6,849 bases of DNA, from positions 1 through 6,849 of the forward strand of contig JAHIMW010000154.1 of NCBI GenBank assembly GCA_018896355.1. The letters are read 5' to 3'. Under the pieces are notes generated by a model that worked only from the letters and a program-made list of their open reading frames with translations, was not told where the DNA came from and did not search any database. Positions within the stretch are counted from its first letter, which is position 1, and each line of letters opens with the position of its first letter. This document shows positions 1-4,875 of this stretch, one piece after another. The stretch comes from Pseudomonadota bacterium. Lineage in GTDB: Bacteria > Desulfobacterota > Syntrophia > Syntrophales > UBA5619. The translations under genes and the position numbers were made by a program.

Positions 1-261
1 CGGCCGGGAAAGAAGACGGCCGAGTATATCGACGACGTCTTGACGAAACTGACCTTTGGCGGGGCCATTTATGTCTCGGCCGTCTGCGTGCTTCCCAGTT
101 TTCTGATCAGCTCTTTTAACGTCCCTTTCTATTTCGGCGGGACTGCCCTGCTGATTATCGTCGGCGTCGCGCTCGATACGGCGGGACAGATCGAAACCCA
201 TCTGCTGACAAGGCAGTATGAGGGGTTCATGAAGAAGGGACGCATTGCCAGAAGACGCTGA
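1..261 (+). CDS. secY: Protein translocase subunit SecY, C-terminal part (5' truncated by window)
   Basis: The reading frame is open from base 1 to a TGA at 259-261, giving the last 86 residues of SecY, the pore subunit of the SecYEG channel that moves unfolded proteins across or into the inner membrane. The fragment starts in the PG-K-x-T-x-x-YI-x-x-VL motif of the last cytoplasmic loop. Two hydrophobic segments follow (about fragment residues 16-37 and 44-64), matching TM9 and TM10, with the family signature G-x-ALLIIVGVALDTAGQIE in TM10. A basic cytoplasmic tail (QYEGFMKKGRIARRR) ends the protein. The first roughly 350 residues lie upstream of the window. No internal start is proposed: a TTG at position 40 is just an internal leucine codon. 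The gene is followed after only 36 nt by map, so it is very likely cotranscribed with it. Identification is secure from the C-terminal signature and the spc-operon context. Confidence 0.96.
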   Translation, partial: RPGKKTAEYIDDVLTKLTFGGAIYVSAVCVLPSFLISSFNVPFYFGGTALLIIVGVALDTAGQIETHLLTRQYEGFMKKGRIARRR

Positions 262-283
262 TGCGAACATGACCGCCGAAAAC

Positions 284-288
284 AGGGG
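284..288 (+). promoter_or_regulatory. Shine-Dalgarno that decides the map start
   Basis: AGGGG lies 9 nt before the ATG at 298 but only 3 nt before the in-frame ATG at 292. The spacing favours 298, which also gives the family-like N-terminus MVILKLPDEIEKLR. Both starts are possible; they differ by two residues. Confidence 0.6.
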
Positions 289-297
289 ATCATGGGC

Positions 298-1047
298 ATG
301 GTTATCCTGAAGCTGCCGGATGAGATTGAAAAGCTTCGGACCAGCAATGCCATTGTTGCAGAGATTTTGGCAGCGCTGCGGGAAAAGGTCAAACCGGGTG
401 TGACAACCCGTGAACTGAACCGGCTTTCGGAGGCGCTTTCACGAAAGAGCCGGGTCCGGCCGGCATTCAAGGGATATCGCGGTTATCCCTATGCTCTTTG
501 CACATCGGTCAATGGCGAGGTGGTGCACGGTATGCCCTCCGATCGGCCGCTTCTCTCCGGCGATATCCTGAGCCTCGATTTCGGGGTGGTTTACAAGGGG
601 TATTATGGCGATGCCGCCATAACGGTTCCGGTGGGAACCGTTTCAGCCGAGGCTGAGCGGCTGATGAAAGTCACCGAAGAAGGGCTCTACAGCGCGATTG
701 AGCAGGCGCGCGTGGGCAACCGCCTGGGGGATCTCTCCGCTGCCGTGCAGGAGCGGGTCGAGGATGCCGGTTTTTCAGTCGTCCGGGATTTTGTCGGACA
801 TGGGATCGGTAGAAATATGCATGAAGACCCTCAGATTCCCAATTACGGGGTGCGCGGCAGAGGGATCCAGCTCCGGCAGGGAATGGTTCTGGCGATAGAG
901 CCGATGGTGAATGAGGGAGATTACCGGGTGAAGATTCTCCCCGACGGATGGACCGTGGTCACCGAGGACGGGAAACTTTCGGCCCACTTTGAGCATTCCG
1001 TGGTGATTACGGAGAACGGACCGGAGATCCTGAGCCGGGTGCAGTAG
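298..1047 (+). CDS. map: Methionine aminopeptidase, type I
   Basis: Type I MetAP removes the initiator methionine from nascent proteins in the cytosol when the second residue is small. The 249-residue product has the single-domain 'pita-bread' fold length of bacterial MetAP-Ia, with no N-terminal zinc-finger extension. With the start at 298, all five metal ligands are visible: D94 (LSLDFG), D105 (YYGDAA), H168 (VGHGIGR), E201 (AIEPM) and E232 (HFEHS). The substrate-binding histidines H77 (EVVHG) and H175 (NMHEDP) are also present. An alternative ATG at 292 would add two residues, but its spacing to the AGGGG at 284-288 is only 3 nt. The gene sits between secY and infA. In many bacteria adk lies between secY and map; here the gap is only 36 nt and adk is absent. 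The gene appears intact and should be fully active. Confidence 0.96.
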   Translation: MVILKLPDEIEKLRTSNAIVAEILAALREKVKPGVTTRELNRLSEALSRKSRVRPAFKGYRGYPYALCTSVNGEVVHGMPSDRPLLSGDILSLDFGVVYKGYYGDAAITVPVGTVSAEAERLMKVTEEGLYSAIEQARVGNRLGDLSAAVQERVEDAGFSVVRDFVGHGIGRNMHEDPQIPNYGVRGRGIQLRQGMVLAIEPMVNEGDYRVKILPDGWTVVTEDGKLSAHFEHSVVITENGPEILSRVQ

Positions 1048-1095
1048 CGGAGGCCTCGCGGATGGGGCGGGGATCGGAAACGTCCCATGCAGAAT

Positions 1096-1099
1096 GGAG
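1096..1099 (+). promoter_or_regulatory. Short Shine-Dalgarno before infA
   Basis: GGAG ends 3 nt before the ATG at 1103, which is tight but usable. The upstream in-frame ATG at 1094 overlaps this site and has no purine-rich element before it. This supports the 72-residue form that begins MAKEEAIEVEG. Confidence 0.5.
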
Positions 1100-1102
1100 A
1101 TT

Positions 1103-1321
1103 ATGGCGAAAGAAGAGGCGATAGAGGTTGAAGGCCGGGTGGTTGAGCCCCTGCCCAATGCCATGTTTCGAGTGGAACTGGAAAACGGTCACCGCGTTCT
1201 GGCCCATATATCCGGGAAGATGAGGATGCACTTTATCAAGATCCTGCCCGGCGACAAGGTTACGGTTGAGCTCTCCCCCTATGATCTGACACGGGGAAGA
1301 ATCGTTTACAGGACAAAATAG
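1103..1321 (+). CDS. infA: Translation initiation factor IF-1
   Basis: IF-1 binds the A site of the 30S subunit during initiation, helping IF-2 and IF-3 select the initiator tRNA. The 72-residue product has exactly the usual bacterial length and is a single OB-fold (S1-like) domain. It carries the near-invariant stretches VVEPLPNAMFRVELENGH (residues about 13-30), LAHISGKMRM and ILPGDKVTVELSPYDLTRGRI. The ATG at 1103 is chosen over the in-frame ATG at 1094 because homologues begin MAKE and because a GGAG lies just ahead of 1103. The gap from map is 55 nt, and rpmJ follows 54 nt downstream, so the gene is part of the same transcription unit. This map-infA-rpmJ-rpsM order is common in bacteria. 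Nothing in the sequence is unusual. Confidence 0.97.
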   Translation: MAKEEAIEVEGRVVEPLPNAMFRVELENGHRVLAHISGKMRMHFIKILPGDKVTVELSPYDLTRGRIVYRTK

Positions 1322-1362
1322 CAGAGGCGGCTGGGGTTCATAACCTGTCTTTGACGGATTTA

Positions 1363-1367
1363 AGGAG
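1363..1367 (+). promoter_or_regulatory. Shine-Dalgarno that decides the rpmJ start
   Basis: AGGAG lies 8 nt before the GTG at 1376 and only 2 nt before the in-frame ATG at 1370. The spacing therefore selects the GTG, which gives the standard N-terminus MKVRSSVKK instead of MIVKVRSS. Confidence 0.65.
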
Positions 1368-1375
1368 TCATGATC

Positions 1376-1489
1376 GTGAAAGTACGTTCTTCGGTCAAGA
1401 AAATTTGCGATAAGTGCAAGATTGTCAAAAGGCGGGGCGTGTTGCGCGTGATTTGTGAAAATCCGAAGCACAAGCAGCGTCAGGGATAA
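1376..1489 (+). CDS. rpmJ: Large-subunit ribosomal protein bL36
   Basis: bL36 is the smallest 50S protein and stabilises 23S rRNA near the L7/L12 stalk base. The 37-residue product reads MKVRSSVKKICDKCKIVKRR in its first part and ends in KHKQRQG, both classic for the family. It is the zinc-binding (C+) form, with C11, C14, C27 and H32 making a C-x2-C...C-x4-H ribbon; zinc-independent paralogues lack these residues. The GTG start is preferred over the ATG at 1370 because of the spacing to AGGAG and because 37 residues is the normal length. The stop is TAA at 1487-1489. The gene lies between infA and rpsM, 26 nt before the rpsM start, as is typical for the spc/alpha junction. Identification is firm; only the choice between the two starts is open. 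Confidence 0.95.
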   Translation: MKVRSSVKKICDKCKIVKRRGVLRVICENPKHKQRQG

Positions 1490-1515
1490 GGATTCAATGA
1501 TCAGGAGGTTGACCG

Positions 1516-1884
1516 GTGGCAAGAATTGCGGGTGTGGACTTACCGAAAAACAAGAGGATGGAAATCGCCTTGACCTATATCTATGGGATTGGGCGGGCAA
1601 AATCGAGCGAGATCCTTCGGGACGCCGGCGTCAGCCCCGACACGAAAACCGATCAGCTTGCGGATTCGGAAATAACCTCCATCCGAAATATTATCGACAG
1701 GGAAGTGAAGGTCGAAGGGGACTTGCGGCGGGAAATCTCCATGTCCATCAAAAGGTTGATGGATGTCGGGAGCTACCGCGGTTTGCGGCACCGGAAGGGA
1801 CTTCCCGTCCGGGGGCAGAGAACCAGTACGAACGCCCGAACGAGGAAGGGACCGAGAAGGTCGATTGCAGGCAAGAAGAAATAG
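1516..1884 (+). CDS. rpsM: Small-subunit ribosomal protein uS13
   Basis: uS13 sits in the head of the 30S subunit and contacts the 50S subunit and P-site tRNA through its basic C-terminal tail. The 122-residue product has the usual length. It has the N-terminal MARIAGVDLPKNKRMEIALT, the helix-turn segment YIYGIGRAKSSEIL, and the diagnostic SYRGLRHRKGLPVRGQRT followed by NARTRKGPRR and a lysine-rich end. It starts at GTG (1516), 6 nt after a perfect AGGAGGT at 1503-1509, one of the strongest ribosome-binding sites in the window. This is the first gene of the classical alpha operon. In Escherichia coli the leader just before rpsM folds into a pseudoknot bound by S4. Here only 26 nt separate rpmJ and rpsM, so that kind of leader cannot be present. 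Confidence 0.97.
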   Translation: MARIAGVDLPKNKRMEIALTYIYGIGRAKSSEILRDAGVSPDTKTDQLADSEITSIRNIIDREVKVEGDLRREISMSIKRLMDVGSYRGLRHRKGLPVRGQRTSTNARTRKGPRRSIAGKKK

Positions 1885-1908
1885 AGAGCGAACGGATCCG
1901 GAGGACCA

Positions 1909-2301
1909 ATGGCAAAGCCAGTCAGAAAAACAGGGAAAAAAAAGGAAAAGAAAAATATCTCCGAGGGGATAGCGCATATTCAGTCGACCTTTAACAACAC
2001 AATCGTGACCATTACCGACCTGAGCGGGAATGTGATTGCATGGGCATCCGCCGGGATGCAGGGGTTTAAGGGATCACGAAAAAGCACCCCCTTTGCCGCG
2101 CAGATGGCGGCGGAGGATGCCGTGAAGAAGGCGAGGGAACATGGGGTCCGGGCGGTTCAGGTCTATGTCAAGGGGCCGGGCTCCGGCCGGGAATCGGCGC
2201 TGAGGTCTCTACAGACAGCGGGACTCAAGATCAGCATCATCCGTGATGTGACGCCCATTCCGCACAACGGATGCCGTCCGCCCAAGCGCAGAAGGGTGTA
2301 A
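1909..2301 (+). CDS. rpsK: Small-subunit ribosomal protein uS11
   Basis: uS11 lies on the 30S platform and helps form the mRNA exit channel near the Shine-Dalgarno duplex. The 130-residue product has a lysine-rich N-terminus (about residues 1-17). The conserved core follows, with GIAHIQSTFNNTIVTITD, the segment GFKGSRKSTPFAAQMAAEDA, and VKGPGSGRESALRSLQ. The terminal signature is VTPIPHNGCRPPKRRRV. The ATG follows GGAGG at 1900-1904 by 4 nt, and rpsM ends 24 nt upstream, so the two genes are surely cotranscribed. The length and every conserved block match the family. The TAA at 2299-2301 is followed by the largest intra-operon gap in the window (84 nt before rpsD). Confidence 0.97.
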   Translation: MAKPVRKTGKKKEKKNISEGIAHIQSTFNNTIVTITDLSGNVIAWASAGMQGFKGSRKSTPFAAQMAAEDAVKKAREHGVRAVQVYVKGPGSGRESALRSLQTAGLKISIIRDVTPIPHNGCRPPKRRRV

Positions 2302-2385
2302 GCAACGGTCAACGATTACAAGACCAGCGATCAGACAGCATTGATAATTGAAATTGATAATTGATCATCGATCAGGGAGGCTTTT
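2302..2385 (+). repeat. rpsK-rpsD gap with a 13-nt tandem repeat and a dyad beside the rpsD ribosome-binding site
   Basis: This 84-nt gap is the longest in the ribosomal cluster. It holds two exact copies of ATTGATAATTGA (2340-2351 and 2353-2364; period 13 nt). A short dyad follows, TGATC (2362-2366), three bases, then GATCA (2370-2374), whose right arm touches the rpsD Shine-Dalgarno. CGATCAG also occurs twice as a direct repeat (2328-2334 and 2369-2375). Each tandem copy contains GATAAT, which resembles a -10 box, but no good -35 lies at the right distance. The function is unknown: it could be spacer drift, a weak internal promoter, or a control site for rpsD translation. Confidence 0.55.
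2374..2380 (+). promoter_or_regulatory. Strong Shine-Dalgarno supporting the TTG start of rpsD
   Basis: AGGGAGG ends 5 nt before the TTG at 2386. The codons after TTG read ARYRES, the expected N-terminus of S4, so the rare start codon is well supported. The strong site may compensate for the weak start. Confidence 0.75.
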
Positions 2386-3012
2386 TTGGCAAGATATCGA
2401 GAATCCGTATGCAGGTTGTGCCGGCGAGAAGGTTTGAAGCTGTTTCTCAAAGGGGACAGGTGCTACAGCGAGAAATGCGCTTTTGAACGGCGGGGGTTTG
2501 CACCGGGAGATCATGGTCAGTTGCGGAAAAAATTCTCCGACTACGGCGTCCAGTTGCGGGAAAAACAGAAACTCAAGAGGATGTACGGCCTGCTGGAAAA
2601 ACAGTTCCGGGGATATTTCGAAAAGGCGGACCGGCAGAAGGGTATCACCGGGACCAATCTGCTGATTTTTTTAGAGAGAAGACTGGACAACATGATCTTC
2701 CGGATGGGTTTTGCGAATTCGCGTACGGAGGCAAGACAACTGGTCCGGCACAACCATTTTCTGGTGGGTGGGAAACGGGTCAATATACCTTCCTATCTGA
2801 TTAAACTCGGCGATGAAATCCAGATCAGGGAGGGCAGCCGGAAGGTGGAGCGGATCATTGAAGCTATGGAAACCGTTGCCAGGCGGGGGGTCCCACAGTG
2901 GCTGGAGGTCGATAAGACCAACTTCAAAGGTGTGGTGAAAATGCTTCCAACCCGCGAGGATTTGACGATGCCGGTTAAGGAACAGCTGGTCGTTGAACTT
3001 TATTCCAAATAA
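2386..3012 (+). CDS. rpsD: Small-subunit ribosomal protein uS4
   Basis: uS4 is a primary 16S rRNA-binding assembly protein of the 30S body, takes part in decoding fidelity and the mRNA entry site, and in several bacteria represses its own operon. The 208-residue product has the full family layout. An N-terminal zinc-binding segment is present in the C+ form (C9-x2-C12...C26-x4-C31, within VCRLCRREGLKLF and GDRCYSEKC). Next comes the helical domain with LREKQKLKRMYGLLEKQF. An S4 RNA-binding domain (about residues 97-160) contains RLDNMIFRMGFANSRTEARQ and the H-N-H-F-x-V-x-G-x-x-V-N-I-P-S motif. The start is TTG, unusual for an abundant protein but supported by AGGGAGG 5 nt upstream and by homology. 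Its place between rpsK and rpoA is the standard alpha-operon order. Confidence 0.97.
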   Translation: MARYRESVCRLCRREGLKLFLKGDRCYSEKCAFERRGFAPGDHGQLRKKFSDYGVQLREKQKLKRMYGLLEKQFRGYFEKADRQKGITGTNLLIFLERRLDNMIFRMGFANSRTEARQLVRHNHFLVGGKRVNIPSYLIKLGDEIQIREGSRKVERIIEAMETVARRGVPQWLEVDKTNFKGVVKMLPTREDLTMPVKEQLVVELYSK

Positions 3013-3050
3013 GACAATCACCAGGTATCCGAAGGGCAGGGAAAGGAATT

Positions 3051-4073
3051 ATGCAGAGAAACTGGCGCAGTTTGATTCAACCGAAAAGAATCGAGATCGA
3101 TGAAACGACCCATACCGCTTTTTATGGGGAATTCAGTTGTCAGCCGCTGGAACGCGGCTTCGGCACAACCCTGGGAAACGCACTCAGGCGGGTCCTGCTC
3201 TCCTCCATCCAGGGGGCGGCCATTTTTTCCGTAAAATTTGACGGGGTTCTCCATGAGTTCTCCACAATCCCCGGGATCAAGGAAGACGTGACCGATATCA
3301 TTCTGAACCTGAAGGGTGTGCGTCTGAAGCTTCATCAGGACGGACCGCGGACCATCCGGATCGATACCTCCCGGCAAGGGGCGATCACCGCGGGGAACAT
3401 CGTGACCGACGGGACGGTGGAAATCCTCAATCCCGATCACCATATCGCAACCCTGCTGGGCAAGAAGGCCTCCTTCAAGGTGGAAATGGCGGTCAAGATG
3501 GGGAAGGGTTATGTTGCCGCGCAGAAGGAGAGAGACCCCGAACAGCCCGAGGGGACGATCAACATCGATGCCCTCTTTTCGCCGATCAAGAAGGTGAATT
3601 ATACCGTAACCTATGCCCGGGTCGGTCAGGTTGCGGACTATGACCGCCTGATCCTCGAGGTCTGGACGGACGGGAGTGTTCTTCCGGAGGATGCCGTGGC
3701 CTACGCAGCCAAAATCCTCAAGGAGCAGTTCGATGCCTTCATCAATTTCTCCGAGGAGGTGGTGGATAATGAACCACCTGACATTGGGGGACCGGAAGAG
3801 GATATCAATGACGTTCTTCTGCGGCATGTGGACGATCTGGAACTCTCCGTCCGTTCGGCGAATTGTCTGAAGAACGCAGGGATCAACCTGATCGGGGAAT
3901 TGGTTCAGAAGAGCGAGGCGGAGATGCTGAAAACCAAGAATTTCGGCCGGAAATCGCTGAACGAGATCAAAGAGATCCTGCTGGAATCCGGTATGGGATT
4001 CGGTATGAAGCTTGATTTCCCGCCGTGGAACAAGGTCGGAAAATCGGAAGCGGCGGATGAAGAAGCGGAATAG
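3051..4073 (+). CDS. rpoA: DNA-directed RNA polymerase subunit alpha
   Basis: Alpha dimerises to nucleate RNA polymerase assembly and contacts UP elements and activators. The 340-residue product has the two normal domains. The N-terminal domain (about 1-235) includes ERGFGTTLGNALRRVLLSSI (dimer interface and beta contact) and HEFSTIPGIKEDVTDIILNL. An acidic, proline-containing linker (about 236-252) leads to the C-terminal domain (about 253-322). The DNA-contact residues matching the E. coli '265 determinant' are all kept: R268, N271, C272, L273 and K274, then G299, K301, S302 and E305. The protein ends in an acidic tail (EAADEEAE). The ATG at 3051 follows a purine-rich tract (AGGGA at 3038-3042, then AAGGA at 3043-3047). 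The gap to rpsD is 38 nt and to rplQ 28 nt. The sequence resembles deltaproteobacterial RpoA in my recollection, for example in the opening W-R-x-L-I-x-P-K-R. Confidence 0.98.
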   Translation: MQRNWRSLIQPKRIEIDETTHTAFYGEFSCQPLERGFGTTLGNALRRVLLSSIQGAAIFSVKFDGVLHEFSTIPGIKEDVTDIILNLKGVRLKLHQDGPRTIRIDTSRQGAITAGNIVTDGTVEILNPDHHIATLLGKKASFKVEMAVKMGKGYVAAQKERDPEQPEGTINIDALFSPIKKVNYTVTYARVGQVADYDRLILEVWTDGSVLPEDAVAYAAKILKEQFDAFINFSEEVVDNEPPDIGGPEEDINDVLLRHVDDLELSVRSANCLKNAGINLIGELVQKSEAEMLKTKNFGRKSLNEIKEILLESGMGFGMKLDFPPWNKVGKSEAADEEAE

Positions 4074-4101
4074 ATTGGATTTTTGGAAAGGATAAGATTC
4101 G

Positions 4102-4503
4102 ATGGGCCAGGGAAAATTTGGAAGCAAACTGGGAAGGACGACAAGCCATCGCAAGGCAATGCTGAGGACGATGGTGACCTCCCTTTTGAAATATGAGAAG
4201 ATCCAGACCACCGACATGAAGGCCAAGGAGCTCAAAAAGGTGGCGGACAAGATGATCACCCTCGGTAAGCGGGGGGATCTCCATGCCCGGAGGCAGGCGG
4301 CCTCCTATGTGCGTGAGCGCGACGTGGTGGGCAAACTGTTCGGCGAGATGTCGGAGCGCTATAAAGAACGGGCCGGCGGCTATACCCGAATCGTCAAGTC
4401 CGGATATCGCGCGGGCGACAATGCGCCCATGTCCATCATTGAATTCGTCCGGAATGCCGAGGCGGAGAAACCCAAGAAGAAGGCGTCGGCGCCGAAGAAA
4501 TAG
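4102..4503 (+). CDS. rplQ: Large-subunit ribosomal protein bL17
   Basis: bL17 sits near the polypeptide exit of the 50S subunit and helps assembly. The 133-residue product has the conserved core of about 115 residues, beginning GKFGSKLGRTTSHRKAMLRT. LLKYEKIQTTDMKAKELKK and GYTRIVKSGYRAGDNAPMSI follow, then IIEFV. A lysine- and alanine-rich tail (KPKKKASAPKK) extends past the core, as is common. The ATG at 4102 is preceded by AAAGGA at 4087-4092 (9-nt spacing). It is the last gene of the alpha operon: the TAG at 4501-4503 is followed within 12 nt by a strong intrinsic terminator. Identification is secure. Confidence 0.97.
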   Translation: MGQGKFGSKLGRTTSHRKAMLRTMVTSLLKYEKIQTTDMKAKELKKVADKMITLGKRGDLHARRQAASYVRERDVVGKLFGEMSERYKERAGGYTRIVKSGYRAGDNAPMSIIEFVRNAEAEKPKKKASAPKK

Positions 4504-4514
4504 AGACTCTTGCG

Positions 4515-4545
4515 AGGGCGGGCTTATCAACCCGCCCTTTTTATT
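4515..4545 (+). terminator. Rho-independent terminator of the alpha operon
   Basis: GGGCGGG (4516-4522) pairs perfectly with CCCGCCC (4531-4537) around an 8-nt loop, and A4515-T4538 can extend the stem. A T-rich tract (TTTTTATT, 4538-4545) follows at once. The hairpin is only 11 nt after the rplQ stop. It should end the ribosomal transcript efficiently and insulate the downstream gene from it. Confidence 0.93.
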
Positions 4546-4562
4546 CTGGTTCATCTGGTTGA

Positions 4563-4604
4563 TGCGTACTTCCTCAGATGATCTGCCTTTATTGAGGGTA
4601 CGCA
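4563..4604. repeat. Imperfect inverted repeat able to form a 12-bp hairpin
   Basis: TGCGTAC (4563-4569) pairs with GTACGCA (4598-4604). After a 2-nt bulge (TT), CCTCA (4572-4576) pairs with TGAGG (4593-4597). The loop is 16 nt. No T-tract follows on either strand, so it is not an intrinsic terminator. The left arm overlaps two alternative pairings: TCATCTG (4551-4557) with CAGATGA (4575-4581), and CAGAT (4575-4579) with ATCTG (4581-4585). Confidence 0.65.
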
Positions 4605-4784
4605 ACACTTCAAATTCAAATCTTCATAGCCATTATTCTACCAATTTCATTGACTTCCATTTGAAACTGTGAACTATTGGCATGGTGGCTCTCCGTAAAT
4701 ACGTAAATAAGATTTTCATTATCGGAACTGAAAATGAGCTTGCAGAAATGGCTTGAATACGGCTGAGTGGTTAAACGAACAGCA

Positions 4785-4803
4785 CCCGGATTTTCTTTCC
4801 GGG
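4785..4803. repeat. Short inverted repeat upstream of the DUF499 gene
   Basis: CCCGGA (4785-4790) and TCCGGG (4798-4803) flank a 7-nt pyrimidine loop. An overlapping smaller palindrome, TTTCC-G-GGAAA, covers 4796-4806. It lies about 75 nt before the start codon, where an operator would be plausible, but nothing identifies a regulator. No T-tract follows, so it is not a terminator. Confidence 0.45.
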
Positions 4804-4863
4804 AAAAAGTAAAGGCAATCAATGGCTGAATAGGGGCGTCAAGTCAGGATCAACTCATGCAAC

Positions 4864-4869
4864 GGGAGA
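4864..4869 (+). promoter_or_regulatory. Shine-Dalgarno of the DUF499 gene
   Basis: GGGAGA lies 6-7 nt before the ATG at 4876. The frame has a TAG at 4831-4833 and no other ATG or GTG between that stop and 4876, so the start is well fixed. Confidence 0.7.
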
Positions 4870-4875
4870 CCATTC

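Larger units (their letters stand above)
4546..4875. other. AT-rich intergenic region between rplQ and the DUF499 gene
   Basis: No convincing gene, tRNA or complete mobile element is visible in these 330 nt. Base composition falls sharply: hand counts give 42%, 33%, 37% and 47% GC for the four 60-nt lines from 4561 to 4800. The region carries a tandem 9-mer at 4546-4563 (CTGGTTCAT then CTGGTTGAT) and an exact tandem 8-mer CGTAAATA at 4694-4709. It also has inverted repeats at 4551-4604, 4712-4735 and 4785-4803. The best -35-like hexamer is TTGACT (4650-4655), with only a poor -10 (AACTAT, 4672-4677) behind it, so I do not call a promoter. It presumably contains the promoter and any operator of the downstream gene, and perhaps an insertion junction. 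Confidence 0.7.

Noticed and set aside
261..272. ATG overlapping the secY stop (TGATG) as a coupled start
   Set aside because: It meets a stop after three codons, so no gene starts there.
1455..1994. 179-codon + strand frame spanning the end of rpmJ, rpsM and the start of rpsK
   Set aside because: It is out of frame with three certain ribosomal genes and its product has no recognisable features.
3018..4259. 413-codon open frame on the minus strand over rpoA
   Set aside because: It is antisense to an unmistakable rpoA and runs across the gene boundary into rplQ. It has no known motif, so it is a shadow of the coding strand.
4650..4677. TTGACT ... AACTAT as a promoter for the DUF499 gene
   Set aside because: The -35-like box is good (5 of 6), but the -10 matches only 3 of 6 and the site is about 200 nt from the start codon. 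That is too weak to annotate.
4785..4803. CCCGGA/TCCGGG hairpin as a terminator
   Set aside because: The stem is only 6 bp and is followed by an A-rich tract on the + strand, with no T-tract on either strand.
4616..4843. Minus-strand open stretch in the intergenic region (TTG at 4822, stop at about 4616)
   Set aside because: It would encode 68 residues from a TTG with no clear Shine-Dalgarno. No ATG or GTG occurs in frame before an upstream stop near 4844, and the product matches nothing I recognise. A gene remnant cannot be excluded.
4546..4875. A CRISPR array, tRNA gene or integrase attachment site at the accessory boundary
   Set aside because: No regularly spaced repeat, tRNA-like cloverleaf or duplicated tRNA/rplQ end could be seen. 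The repeats present are short and irregular.
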